NCBI GenBank assembly: GCA_025504975.1
Contig: JANUWI010000005.1
Location: 744,001 to 808,000, forward strand
Origin: Plenodomus lindquistii
Lineage: Eukaryota; Ascomycota; Dothideomycetes; Pleosporales; Leptosphaeriaceae
DNA length: 64,000 nucleotides
Direction: 5' to 3'
Shown: one piece after another, positions 33,217 to 44,579 of the stretch
Layout of the letters: each line of letters opens with the position of its first letter
Position numbering within the stretch: the stretch's first letter is position 1
Program-made: the position numbers and the translations under genes
The notes under the pieces: generated by a model
Seen by the model: only the letters and a program-made list of their open reading frames with translations
Database searches by the model: none
What the model was told of the DNA's origin: nothing

Positions 33217-34392
33217 TCACTGAGATAGCGAGCTCGACGGTACAAGCTTCGGTCTGCAACCTTCCCTCCGAACAACGGTGTACCAGCCCTTAGCATCGTC
33301 ATCCACCTTGCGCCCGAGAAAGAATTCTAGCAGACCGCCAAGGTCACTCAGCATGTTTTGCTGGAGTATACCATCTGGTAAGACCAGGCGGGTGATGGCA
33401 TCGCGCTGCTGTCGCGAGAGACGCTGCTCGTGGTACAGGAAGTTAAACATGACGCTTGAGGAGCTGAAGGCGATCATGTTGAGGCTGTAGGGAAGCGTCG
33501 CTGTCTCCACGTATAGCTGTCGGCAGATGTTGTTGAGCAGAAAGTAACCCCGGGTAATGATCTCGTTGGAGGAGGGCTTGATCTTGAAGGGGTTTGCGGG
33601 GCGATCGTAGACAGTGCAGTGGTATTTGAAGATGGGCACGCTGGTCGTTGGCTGCTTGTAGTCGGATGTATTGCGGTAGGTTTCGTAGTCGATGTTGATG
33701 GTGTTTCCACCAAGGACGTACTTGAATATCGTGTTGCGAACTTCGGCTGGGAGCTGCAGAAGAGGCGAATCGGATTGGTTTGCGTGCCACAGCGCTGATT
33801 CTTGTAAAAGCTTTGGCAGTCGATGTCCTATGATGTTTCGGCGGGGAGCTGGGATCTTCTCCGCCTTGTAGATCTTTGGTACGTATGGTTGCTTAGGCTG
33901 GAACATGTCGTTGCTTTGAGCACTATCTGCCAGATGTTCTACCTCACGTGTCTCTTGCTGAGTGTGTCGAGCTTTCTGTAATTCCGCGGGTGGGGTTGGC
34001 AGTTGGTAGTTCCGAGAAGAATATGGCGTTTGCTGTGCGGGTGATGATTTCTTCAAGTCATTTCCACTGCTTTCTGTCTTGAACTGTGCCGGTCTCGCGG
34101 GTTGATAGCGACCGCTGTTGAGAACCCGATCAAACACAGTCGTCTTCTTCTTAGAAAATACCGGTGCGTCATCGATATCCATTTGATCGTCCGGCAAAGA
34201 AGTTGGTCCACCAAATTTCAAGCCTTTCTTTGAGACAGACGGCTTCATCTCCATGCGACCCTGAGGTATTCGCAACTCGTCGGAGCCGCTGAGCCTGGTT
34301 CGCTTGGAATTATCAATGTCATCGGCCCAGTTAGGGTCATATGGCGTAGACCGTTGGCCTTTGCCATACCTAGAGTATGTCCTTTTCACCAT
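33217..34392 (-). CDS. DUF7730-type protein
   Basis: Single exon, 391 residues from the ATG at 34392 (MVKRTYSRYGKGQRS). The first 215 residues are basic and Ser/Pro/Gln-rich, with a KKKT stretch that could serve nuclear import. The C-terminal domain opens with SPLLQLPAEVRNTIFKYVLG, the hallmark start of DUF7730 proteins common in Dothideomycetes, and continues through ICRQLYVETATLPYSLNMIAF. The function is unknown, and F-box-like adaptor activity is a guess. An in-frame ATG at 34539 would add 49 residues of promoter-like composition. Confidence 0.7.
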   Translation of the reverse strand: MVKRTYSRYGKGQRSTPYDPNWADDIDNSKRTRLSGSDELRIPQGRMEMKPSVSKKGLKFGGPTSLPDDQMDIDDAPVFSKKKTTVFDRVLNSGRYQPARPAQFKTESSGNDLKKSSPAQQTPYSSRNYQLPTPPAELQKARHTQQETREVEHLADSAQSNDMFQPKQPYVPKIYKAEKIPAPRRNIIGHRLPKLLQESALWHANQSDSPLLQLPAEVRNTIFKYVLGGNTINIDYETYRNTSDYKQPTTSVPIFKYHCTVYDRPANPFKIKPSSNEIITRGYFLLNNICRQLYVETATLPYSLNMIAFSSSSVMFNFLYHEQRLSRQQRDAITRLVLPDGILQQNMLSDLGGLLEFFLGRKVDDDAKGWYTVVRREGCRPKLVPSSSLSQ

Positions 34393-35352
34393 TTCGGACA
34401 GGTGATCCAAGACTGACCGGATCTTGGCGAGAATGGTTAATTGCGCGGGCGGACAGTTGTTGGAGGGTAAGGTTGACGGTCGCAGTGGGGGTGAGGAAGT
34501 GGCGAGGCTATCAGGGCAGGAGTGCGAAACGTGTAGCACGAGGTATGCTTGCCTGCGTGGGATAGCCCAGATAAGGCTAGTGATCTAGTATAGAGTGAAG
34601 TGAATATGGTTGTGGTCTTCACCCTCACATGCTTAACGGCGCTAGCACGAATCCGTCAGATGGGTGCCTTGCGCAAGTCAGCGCGGGCCAATCACAGACT
34701 TTGGAGGGCGGGACGGCGACTCCTGGTAGTAGTTGCTCCAGCTAACAGCAAGTAAAGTTGGTTGATGATTGAGAAAGACAAGAATCAAACGCGAGTAGTG
34801 AGAGGCTTAGCAAATACCAATTGCGTGGTGTCGTATGTGACGGGTACCATCCGGGAACGCGTCGCGCTAACTAACGTTGGTTAGTCATGTCGACGTGAAA
34901 GCTTGGCCTACTCTTCATTTCTGCGATTGTTTACCCTGAACGTCTCGCAAGAGCTCGCTGCATATGCTGTTCGCTCGGTGAACATGTCTAGGCAAAGCCT
35001 GCAGGTCGGCGACCTCACGAATCCTGACTCGACTTCTGGCCCAGTTGAGACAGCAGAGCTTCAAAGTCTGCCCGATTTGCGTGCGATGATCAACCTCGTG
35101 AGATTTGGGGGCCTGAAAACAAACCACACTTACCCGCTTTCTCGACTCTGGTCCCAGAAGGGATGCAACTATCGTAGATCCACATCTCAAATCTGGCATT
35201 CAAAGTCGCAACGGTCCGCAATCTGACGCGTCCGCTTGACCTGTTCGTTACCTTGATCCCCACGGTAGGTAGTCGACGTCCGTCTTCTACTATTCCTATT
35301 CTCTGTACCCGATGTCAACCATGCGAAAATCCTTGCATTCTCTTCGACCGTT
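34393..35352. other. Divergent promoter region
   Basis: About 960 bp between the DUF7730 gene (-) and the Cys-rich membrane protein gene (+). The 5' exon of the latter may lie at its right end: the frame 35269-35352 is open without an ATG and reads ILAFSSTVLAT, like the end of a signal peptide. Nothing else is seen. Confidence 0.45.
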
Positions 35353-36308
35353 TTGGCTACATGCCACTTCCCTAATGGCGCTGTGGTTGACTCCGGCACC
35401 GCTTGTAATCCTAATGCGACAGAATCAGCTTGCTGTTTCGACAACCAGGCCTGTCTCTCCAATGGTCTGTGTGTATTAGATCCTCACAATCCAGTCAAGT
35501 CACGACTTCATCGAGGAACATGTACAGATGCAGCTTGGAAGAGCGGGAATTGCCCCCGACAATGCTAGATACCTCGCATCAGACCACACATATCCTCCAT
35601 CCCCTAATCATCGGCCAGACATAAACAACAATGGCGTTCCAGTATACAGCTGTAACATCACGAACGTTGACTCGTATTGCTGTTCCGATGACTGCGAATG
35701 CGCTTCACCTTTTGAAGTTTCCTCATTCAGCGCCGTGCCGTCCGATGTGTACACATTGACCATCATTGGAGAATCGTTTACGCAAACACATGTATCTATG
35801 AGATCGCAAGCCTCATCTTCCACGTTTACGATTGCCAGTAGCACAGCAACCAGTGCATCAATATCCACAGGGATTGCGCCTGCCCAGTCTGGAGGACCAT
35901 CTGCAACACAAGCTTCGACAGCCACTGCGGCGGCTGACACTAATGACGAATCTGTAAATACCACAGCGTTGGACGCAGGCCTAGGAGTCGGCATACCAGC
36001 ACTCGCTGCACTTGTCGTTAGCGCTTTCTTCCTCTGGAGGCGCAAGAAACGCAATGCTGCCAATGCGCCTGAAAATCCAACAGAGATGGGACATGAGCAC
36101 TTTCAGCCACAAACAAAGTATACACACTACACGGACTCAGAGCTTCATGGGTAAGAGTCCCTGATACAACTTCGGTACTCTGATAACTGACAATGTATGC
36201 AGTGCTATGACCGTCAGCGAATTGGCAGCTGATCTACCCAAACCCGTCGAACTAGCAGTATCCGGTCGTCCACCTGTTGCTGTAAAGTCGAACGAGACGC
36301 TCATGTGA
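35353..36308 (+). CDS. Cys-rich single-pass membrane protein
   Basis: Likely surface protein with a Cys-rich ectodomain, a Ser/Thr stalk, one membrane span (AGLGVGIPALAALVVSAFFLWRR, given in two parts: AGLGVGIPALAALVV and SAFFLWRR) and a cytoplasmic tail. Conserved Cys pairs include ACCFDNQACLSNGLC, CTDAAWKSGNCPRQC and YCCSDDCEC. Proposed exons are 35353-35563, 35619-36150 and 36203-36308 (282 residues). The first intron then has GC-AG ends and 55 bp. A GT-AG choice (35522-35618) is also in phase but deletes one Cys motif. The last exon (GAMTVSELAADLPKPVEL) follows a standard GTAAGA intron. The true start is probably upstream, because a signal-peptide-like frame runs into 35353 without an ATG. 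It is a family of unknown function common in these fungi. Confidence 0.62.
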
Positions 36309-37237
36309 GCCATCACCTCAGTGTGGAGACCAGCACCGCAAACATGGCGGGGAGGAAACGCCTTGAACAAGTCTGATCTCGATCAAAGGGATGCAGCGTC
36401 ACACACGTACTCGTCCGGCTGGGTTCGGCAACATGAATTGTCTTTCAGCTATCTATGCCACGCCACGACCATTGATCAACGTGAAGATACCTCTCAAAGA
36501 TCCTGTCAGAGATATTGACAGAGTAAAAACGACTCAACAACGAATGCCATAAGCTTAACAGCAACATACCCAAACCTTCCATATCCCGTCAATTTGCCAC
36601 TCTGTGCAGTATTCATATCTGTCTCCTTATTACCATATCCCTTACCACACATGAATGTTGAACTCCACCTCAGCTGTACAAGGATACATCGCATAAATCC
36701 CAAGAGTCTAGCACGCCCCACCTTATCAATCCATTGTGGCTGAGTTAGTGGCTGAGCGATCTCGACCCACAGCCATCTGCAAGGATGGGCACTGGCGAGC
36801 AGGATGTGACAGGCGCGGAGAGTTTCGGGTTTCGCTTCCTGAGGCACGGGTCGTGGAGAAACATCGCTTGTAGATCTAGACGATCAGCAGATTCGTAGTT
36901 TTAGAAGGTCAGAGAAGAATGGTCGCGAAGAAACAACATGAGGAACAAAGTGTTGTGAATGTGATGTATTTGTATCTGCCCAGCTATACCGCCGGTGCTT
37001 CTTTCATAAACGATCATACGATGAAGGCTCATCAGGCATATCGCCAGTGTAGCTCTTCCCGAAAACTCCTCATCATGCCCAATCCATGTATATCATAACC
37101 AAATCGCCAGAAATGCCAAAAACAATATGTGAAAAGAACGAATGTAAGAATGTACAACAATTTTGGTCGCAGACCTCATGCTTTGGAAAGTGTGTTCAAG
37201 AAAGGAGTGTGAACGATGCGTTGATGGGTGAAGACCC
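36309..37237. other. Convergent intergenic region
   Basis: About 930 bp between convergent genes. A - strand ORF at 36506-36847 (113 codons) has no recognisable content. Nothing else is seen. Confidence 0.5.
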
Positions 37238-38422
37238 TTAGTTGCCCACCGCAATGCGAGGGCTGTTGAAGCGTGGTCGTGCAATACGGCCATTGTATCC
37301 GCGCTTGGCGATGACACCGTTGGTGCAGGTGGTGCCGGATGCGACGGCTTGCCAGACGACCTTTCCGCCGTTGCAGAGACCAAATTGTGTGGTGCCGTTG
37401 CAGACGATGGCGCCTTCGCTGGTGCAGGTGCCTGCGCTGCCACCCTCGGATGGGGGTGAGGGACTGGAAGGCGTGGTGGGGACAGCGGGGGAGCCGGTGC
37501 CTGTGGGTTTGGCGACGGTGGGCTTGGCTGTGACGGTAACGAGTGTGGTCATGGTGCCTGTGCCGAGAGGGGGTGCAACTGGCGATGCGCTGGGAACGAC
37601 AGGAGCGGCGCTAGAGGCGCCCGGAGCAAAGACACCACCGGGTTGCGTGGGAGCAGCAGAAGGTGCACCAGGTGCCGGTGTGTATTGACCGTTTGGTGGA
37701 GCAGCAGAGGGAGAGGGGGCAGAGGATGGTCCAGCACCAGGGGAACCAGAAGGCTCAGAAGGAGTGGCTCCGGATGAGGAGCCACAGGCGGCGCCGATAG
37801 GAGGCTTTGCATCGTCAGTTGTACCCATCTGTACATCTGTCCCTGGGTTAGGGAACTTTATAGCGAAGTTCGTCTCAGACTCGCAGGTGTCATCGAGGTT
37901 GGCTTTGAGCATATCTGGAAGTTTTTGGAATGCGGAATCGTCGCTCGCGCCGCCAGTGACGTCCAAGGGCGCACAATTCATGTACATCTCTGGCACACCG
38001 CTCATTTTGGCGAACCAGGACCATGCAAAGGTTGCTTTTCCGTTGGGTATGCTGTCGGGGAGGGTGAATTCGTATTTATTGGGTGCAGCCTCCACACCAG
38101 GGCAGCCACCCTCAATCGACTTGATCACCTTGAAAACAGAGTTCTCGTTAGGCTCGGGGTCCAAAGATACTGACAATTGGCAAGAGCCGCCCTGGTGAAC
38201 TGCTGTTCCATCGAATATGACGGTTTGTGGTTCTCCGACCTTCATAGAGTTCATAGTGGAGACTGTAAAGCCCAGGTTGCTTTTGCATGGATATTGCGAT
38301 TTGGTGATGGGTGCCGTGTCGAGTGTGGAAGCGCTAAAAGGCACGGGCTGCTTGAGCTTGATGTGGGCGTTGACAGAAGCGAGGAGAGCCATTGCGGCTA
38401 CCATAGTAGATTTGAAAGACAT
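37238..38422 (-). CDS. AA11-type lytic polysaccharide monooxygenase with C-terminal X278-like module
   Basis: Secreted copper enzyme expected to oxidise chitin. Single exon, 394 residues from the ATG at 38422. The signal peptide MSFKSTMVAAMALLASVNA is cut before His20 (HIKLKQPVPF), which makes the N-terminal His of the copper brace. The second His is in TAVHQGGSCQ, and the axial Tyr is probably in EMYMNCAP. WSWFAKMSGVPEMYMNCAP is typical of AA11. A Pro/Ser/Ala-rich linker (about 225-330) leads to a small Cys-rich module (IVCNGTTQFGLCNGGKVVWQ), like the X278 module found with chitin-active enzymes. An upstream in-frame ATG at 38689 is probably not used. Confidence 0.82.
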   Translation of the reverse strand: MSFKSTMVAAMALLASVNAHIKLKQPVPFSASTLDTAPITKSQYPCKSNLGFTVSTMNSMKVGEPQTVIFDGTAVHQGGSCQLSVSLDPEPNENSVFKVIKSIEGGCPGVEAAPNKYEFTLPDSIPNGKATFAWSWFAKMSGVPEMYMNCAPLDVTGGASDDSAFQKLPDMLKANLDDTCESETNFAIKFPNPGTDVQMGTTDDAKPPIGAACGSSSGATPSEPSGSPGAGPSSAPSPSAAPPNGQYTPAPGAPSAAPTQPGGVFAPGASSAAPVVPSASPVAPPLGTGTMTTLVTVTAKPTVAKPTGTGSPAVPTTPSSPSPPSEGGSAGTCTSEGAIVCNGTTQFGLCNGGKVVWQAVASGTTCTNGVIAKRGYNGRIARPRFNSPRIAVGN

Positions 38423-39541
38423 GATGATGTTTGAGTAGATAACCGGATCTCTGTGATGAAAGTCGTGCAGTGTTCTGATATAGATGCTGAGATCGAAGAC
38501 TGGCTGATCGATGAGCGGCAAGAGTGTTGGATCCGGAAAAGTAACAAAAGCTAGGCCAGCTAGTATGTATAATGAGAAATGCAACTGCAAAGAGCGTTGA
38601 TGCTGTAGAGAGCGTGTTGTAGTACTAAGACTATGTGCGGCGCAGCTACACTTTATACCATTTATGCGATGTAGGTTGCTGTTTATCATTTCGTACTCCA
38701 GACCACAGTACCGCTGATCAACCCCTAATCAAACGACCAAGCTGGAAGGTGACAGCACATTTCGAAACAATGGACATTGACAATGTGGATAACACTATTG
38801 CGAGCGTCTAAGCGATGAAACGGGCGGTCCAGGTGCGCCACAGCTCTCAGCCAAAGGAACGAGGTAGGACCGCAGGCTAGACGCAGGTACGTTATGCATC
38901 AACGCCTTCGTGCGATGGCAATGGCTCCCATTGATTCGAGTGCTGTCATGCTTCCGCTGCTGGCCTAAGGAGAGGTTTCGTTTCGGGAGCGCGTACAGGT
39001 GGTGATTGGTTGAGATCAAATCGCTTAGCGGGTCGCGCGAAAATCCGGACCCTTGTGTGTTTTGTGCGGCGTCGCAGATCCAACTCGATAACCCCTGCAT
39101 CGATCGGCCCATTGGTGAGCCTCGCTTCTTCAGTATCCACACTCCGCAGCCGACGCGCTTGCCAAAAGCTTGACATTCAAGCAAGTGACACAAAGCCGTC
39201 ACATCCCCGTATCGACATGTGATTGGCTCGGCCACCAGCATCGCGGTCAATAACGCAGCTCGTCGAAGCGCGTGGCATATATGATATATCTGGAGCCATG
39301 ACGGTAAGAACCTGCTGTAAAAGACTTTTGGTCCGTACATGTTTCAAGGCTCCAGGAATCAAACTGCCAATGGGGGGCTGACAGCGACGTCCGTTAGACG
39401 CTCTCCGGATGATGCTTGTCTCGCTTTCCCATTCGTAACTTTGTGCTGCGCAGCTCTAATGAGTTCCACGCGGAGAAGATGCTGCATCTGGGAAAGCGAA
39501 GTTTGCTACATGCTCCACTACTTCGCACGTTTTGGCAATCA
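38423..39541. other. Intergenic region
   Basis: About 1.1 kb between two - strand genes: the promoter of the LPMO gene and the 3' end of the membrane-protein gene. A - strand ORF at 38795-39340 (181 codons) has no known motif and looks like chance. Confidence 0.5.
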
Positions 39542-41903
39542 TTAGCAGTATAGACGGCCCCGCTCAAGTTTCCGCAGTGGCACGCCAGCTGCAAATGCAA
39601 TGTGTCCGATGCCGTCTTCTCCTCGAACATCTCCGACATGGAAGTCCACGTCCTTGAGGAGTCGTGCCCGCTCCATGGCATCCAGCATTGTGCCACCCTG
39701 GGGGATTTTGACCCAGGGGTTCTCGTATGTCATGCTGGTCACAAAGCCAAACATCTCTGGGCCAAGAGTCTTCCGCTTCAGTAGAACAGCGACACTGCCG
39801 ATGATGAGGATCGTTCCTGAGGCAACAAGGAGTAGCGTAAGCCACGCAAAATTGCAGACAAAAATCTGCCTGGTGGTCGTTGCATTTGCCGTTGTTGTCG
39901 CGCCAAGAAATGGGGAGTTAGAATCGACCACGGTCTGCTGATATTTGGTGATCCAGTCGAAGTACGAGTGCTCCGTTGCCGAAAGGTTGGCAGGCAGGTA
40001 GACGTTAACATCCGTAACCGGTAAAGTATCGGGGCCGTACGCGGTCAGATTGTTGGTCAAGCTGCCAAAATAGCCGGAGGATTGCGTACTGAGCTGGAAG
40101 TAGGTGTTAAGAACCAGACTGAGCCGCCGTGAAAAGAGATTCGACGGGACGGTAGATAGATTGGTGTAGACCTCATCCGGGTAAAGGCGACCCGCTTTCT
40201 GTATGAACGGAAAGGTGGAAGTATTGGCGATAAAGCGTTCGGTAGGACTAGAACCTTCATTGAACTTTATAGCGGTAGGAAACTCTCTTGCGAACGCGTC
40301 GAATACTGAAATGTACTCTAGAGCTGTCAATGATCTTGGTCTTCGGTCGGTGAGAGAAGTTCTCAGCCTTGTCGTTGCGCAATTGATGCCGGTACAGCGT
40401 ACTGAAGCCTCCACGTGGTTTTGATATAGCGAGCATCGGGCGATGTTCAGGCCCTGCTCGTTACCGTCTCGACTTATGCCATACACTGAAGCGAAAACGA
40501 TCTCCCTTGGAGTCTGACTTTCGCTTGCATCAAGCCTTGATTGATTGTAATGTCCAATAAACCCATCTAGACGGCCTAGGTAGACATCTTGGTTCTTCCC
40601 TTTCATGCTGCCAATCGGCAACCGAGCCAGGTCCCGAGCAGTATCGATCAGAAACGATGCTCGCCCGCCTAATGAATCGAAGGGCTGGGTATCAGGAAGA
40701 GATTTGTTGTACCATATCTGTCCGGGGAGCATTTCGTCCAATTTTGTATAGTTCGTTGCCGTAGGGTCACCTGTACCGTGAAGGCCTGGATAAGGTTGCT
40801 GCTCGAAGTCCTTACAATCCACCGAAAGATAGTTGTACTCTATAGTGAAGTTGTTGCCCGATTTCACTGGCAGTCCGACTATTGGAACGCCAACCAGGGA
40901 TGCGTACTGCTCGGGCACTGTGAATTGGGACGGGACATCGAGCCAGCCATTGGCATCAGGTGATGATATGTTAAGGGCGGCCATACTAGGTATCTTGACA
41001 TTTCCCCATGGATCCTGGGGACCGATTTTGACGGCTTGGGGAGCCAAGAGCGCAGCGTTATACATCGCTCCAGCCTCAGCATATCTTCCTCGTTGAGTCC
41101 CACTAGTTGCAATACTGAACATGGCGCCTGCTGGGCCTGTTGTGAGATAACGAAGTTTCATCGTGGTAGAGCTAGCCTGTTGATCTCTCTGCATCAAGCG
41201 AAGAGAAGCTTGACCTCCAAGGGGTGAGAGGGCCCAGAGAAAAAGTAAGTTCGCGCCCACAATTGTAAGGCGTTGCATGAGAAGTTGACTTTCGAAGGTC
41301 CCCCAGACAGACTGGCTGGCCATCAAAAGTTCCAATGTCCATGACACTGTCAGCGTCATTCAAAATACTTTTTTTTTTCACTTACACTCAATTTGGCCCC
41401 CTTCTCAGCCAGAAACCGGGCTATCATTTTCATACTTCGACCACTGATCGCAGCGAAGACAATAGGAAAGAGAGTAGGGCCCTCGTACGGGTCAGCCAAA
41501 GCGAAAGACGATCGAATTGTCAGCTCACGATATCCATAGCGGACTCCACTTTTGGCCCGAGTGTATTATCTTTGGTCGGTTTCCCATTTAGACTTGCTGC
41601 TGCAATGCCAAGTACTGCACATGTTAGCCTGCGTAAATCCATCTAATGTCAAGACCTACGGATGAAGTAAACGGGTAGTAGAACAAGTAACACATCCCCA
41701 ATACCATACACATATGAGAGCCACGTGCGTTTCTTCAGCACCCGAGCCTCTTCAGGCCAGCTCTTGACAGAGGTTACTGTAGTCTGCCATGTCTTCGATT
41801 TCGCGTTCGATCGAGGTAACGGCGGAGCCGCGGTCTCCTCGGTCATTGTTGCGAGTATTGGTCGCCGGAATGGACCCCAGCGTGACACTTTGCTCACGTT
41901 CAT
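39542..41903 (-). CDS. Large fungal membrane glycoprotein of unknown function
   Basis: Five-part gene model read on the - strand: 41903-41660, 41614-41529, 41481-41388 and 41346-39542, giving about 742 residues. The N-terminal exons encode a first membrane span (YVYGIGDVLLVLLPVYFI) and a second segment, GPTLFPIVFAAISG, followed by RFLAEKGAKL and LELLMASQSVWGTF, a combination seen in a family of large integral proteins common in Pleosporales. A third span lies near residues 80-200, and a fourth near the C terminus (FAWLTLLLVASGTILIIG). The central 400 residues are extracellular-like with many NxS/T sites. The donor of the third intron is uncertain by two bases (41387 or 41385). The function is unknown. 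Confidence 0.68.
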
Positions 41904-43184
41904 GGTTGCTGATGTGTAAGGGTACGCGATGCACGCGATCGCGACGAGAGGCTGATGAGGCTGATGGTTCGCAATGTGCGAACGCATTTCTTTTGGATAC
42001 CATCCATGAGGCGCAGCCACAGCGAATCCATAGCCCAGCGCGTAATGTTGTTCTCCATAGGAGCGCGTCTGCTGTTGAGTCTAGTACGGCATGATGTCGT
42101 GTCAGCCAATCGGTTGGCCAGGGTGAAACGCGAAGCGCCGGACAGCAGTCCAAGCCATGATCCCACAGCGACGGAACCCAACGAGGATCACGGAAAGTTG
42201 GGCTTGGGGAATGATGCGTTCTTCCAGGCGCTGAAGTCGTGCGCTTAGAGAAATGACAGTGGCACAAGTCAGATGGAAAAGGAAGCATGCAGCATGTCGC
42301 GATGGGGTGTCCCGGCGGTCGCTAGCGCAAATGCTTTCGGCGCCTCAGCCGGCAAGCCCCAACGCTACCTCCACGTAGTCAACACAACACATCAAAGAGT
42401 CTATAAACGGTGTTCAGATATTACGTGTGTTCTTCAGGAGTAGTAGAGATAAATAGTGTATTGTCACTGGATGCTTTTGCCGTCTCCTTGCTGATACGTA
42501 GGCTCAACCATCACGCACTCAGGGCAAGGTGGGGTGGGGACTTGATCAATACGGCCTTCGTACGCTGCCTCCCACGACCACCGCAGTCCAGACCGAGTCA
42601 CGTTAGACACCTGCCGGCTGTGCTCTCGTGCAGCGCTATGCTGACAATACATCGCAGCTGGAGTACTTCGCGTGTGCCCTACGTCACTTGCCTGGTTTCA
42701 CACACGACCCTGGCACGTGGCGTGTACTAAGACCTTCCACCCTGGTGACGCATTCATCTTGTAGACCCATATCTCTCCTATGTTGAAGGCTTCAACCTTC
42801 AGTTCAGCCGAGGACGAACATAGAGCGATCCGAATTTGTCCTGACCACAGAAGTCTCTCGGGCTTCGTTTTTCCAAGTTTGCTTTGTCGATGACACAGGC
42901 GCAATTTTGGAAGAAATTCGAACGTTTGTATGCAGCTTTGCAACGCTTGTCATTATGAGGCGTATTCGCGTGTATCCCATCTGTAAGACTGTGAATCAGT
43001 CAAACGTACAAATGCTCTTTCCAGCTGAGCAACAAAGCGAGCGTGATCTTAATGCCATTCTCCCAGGGCATGACCTGTAGACCTCCCAAGTTCCTTACTT
43101 ACTGTGCAGTACCCTCGACGTAGAATCTCCCTTCTTTTTGCCACAAGTTCTCATTACGCTACTGCTTTTCCCAAGTTTTTCAAG
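41904..43184. other. Divergent promoter region with an old dispersed repeat
   Basis: About 1.3 kb between a - strand and a + strand gene. It contains one copy of a degenerate repeat (42421-42487, listed separately). A - strand ORF to 42288 overlaps the first exon of the membrane-protein gene in another frame and is not supported. Confidence 0.5.
42421..42487. repeat. Degenerate dispersed repeat, copy 1
   Basis: Aligns with 51977-52042. The first 30 bases match at 25 positions, and all five differences are transitions; further downstream similarity is patchy, ending at a shared GTCTCC. It could be a remnant of a mobile element. Confidence 0.7.
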
Positions 43185-44500
43185 ATGAAGGCAGAGGCAG
43201 AGGCCGCTGTAGAAACGGTGAGTATTCGTTTTGCTGCTTGTCGCATTATCGTTTTTCGATACGTGGACACCAGCTAAATTCCTTCAGGCCAAAGGAGTAC
43301 TACAAGATCTAGTAGTCGTAGTATCTCTCGTGCGAACTCTAACGGATTCGTTTGGTTCCGCATCAGATCTTTATCGCAAACTCAAACGCAAGTCGGATCC
43401 TAAAGACGGTAGTGGGAGAGATGACCCAGAGCATTCTCGACCTGCCTCACGGCGTAGGGACTCTGACTCCGACAATGATCGTCCTCGTCGGCGGTCAGTC
43501 AGATGGAATCTTGACGACTTAAGGAAGAGCGAATACTTGGACAGCGAAGAGGAGCTTATCTGCAAGTCTTCAGTTCAGGTTCGAGCAGAATATGAACGCG
43601 GCTACAAACGCCTTGGAGAGCCTTTCGCGCGAGGTGACCGTGAGTCTCATCAAATGTGCTCTCGTTCGGCCCGTTGGTTGACAAGATACAGTGGTGGCCC
43701 AAATACAGTTGCAATCCCAAATCATACGTCTCCAGCAGACGCTGCTCAGCATCCATCAGGACCTGCTCGTGAGCACCTACCCTACGCCTGCGTCAAATCA
43801 CTCGCATCTCGTCCGTTTGGTCCAGACAACGCGTACGGCTCGTGCAGCATCAATTCAAGCGCTAAATCTGCAGTACCAGCGGCTGTTACCTCCACGACCT
43901 CCAAGCCGACCTGGCACCATCCCTGGCGCCTTCCCTGATCCTCCTCACGAACCCCAACAGGGTACGCCTGGGACCAGGCCGCGACGAAAGGACAGCTGTA
44001 TGAGCAGCAGCTCCGACTCTGAAGATGATGTCGTCAAGATCCTACCGATCCCAGAACCGAAGCCAAGGCCAAGGCCTACACCTACTCCTCCCCCACCACA
44101 ACCACAGCCGCAACCGAACAGACTCTTCTGCATATACGCAAGAGATCTTCAGCACAATCCCTCGTTACCACTCGCCAATAGCTACAAGCCGGGAGGCAAC
44201 GGCATGTGTCCATTCTGCCGCTCGTACATCCCAGCCCGGCCTGGGAAAGCGTGGGAGATTGTTGCGGACGGGCACAGGCGATTTGACGGCCAGATCAAGA
44301 TGATTTCCCGGACCTTCTTGGTAAGAAATCGTTTCGTGATAAAGTCGCATCGAGAGGGTGGTGGCTTTGCATGCGTACTTTGCGCAAGGTTTAGGAAGTC
44401 GGATACAGTGTGCAGGCAGATTGCAGCGTTGATGGAACACCTTTGGCGGGATCACACGAGCGAGGAAATGGACAAGGACGATGATATTGTGGAGTGTTGA
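43185..44500 (+). CDS. Cys/His zinc-finger-like protein of unknown function
   Basis: Three exons (43185-43217, 43288-43639, 43692-44500) give 397 residues. The first exon encodes only 11 residues (MKAEAEAAVET). AKGVLQDLVVVVSLVRTL follows, then an Arg/Asp/Ser-rich region (about 55-95). Helices come next (IQLQSQIIRLQQTLLSIHQD), then a Pro/Gln linker. The C-terminal domain has MCPFCRSYIPARPGKAWEIV and later CVLCARFRKSDTVC ending in HLWRDH, which could bind two zinc ions (CxxC pairs plus His). I recall similar Dothideomycete hypotheticals but no function. Nuclear or cytoplasmic location is likely since there is no signal peptide. Confidence 0.68.
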
Positions 44501-44579
44501 GTTGGTCGTTAGGTAGTTGGGCTATACCCCTGGCGTTTGGTTATTGGAATTATATACCACGATTTAATGACTATTTTTC

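Noticed and set aside
38795..39340. 181-codon - strand ORF between LPMO and membrane-protein genes
   Set aside because: No known motif, atypical composition, and it lies in a promoter region.
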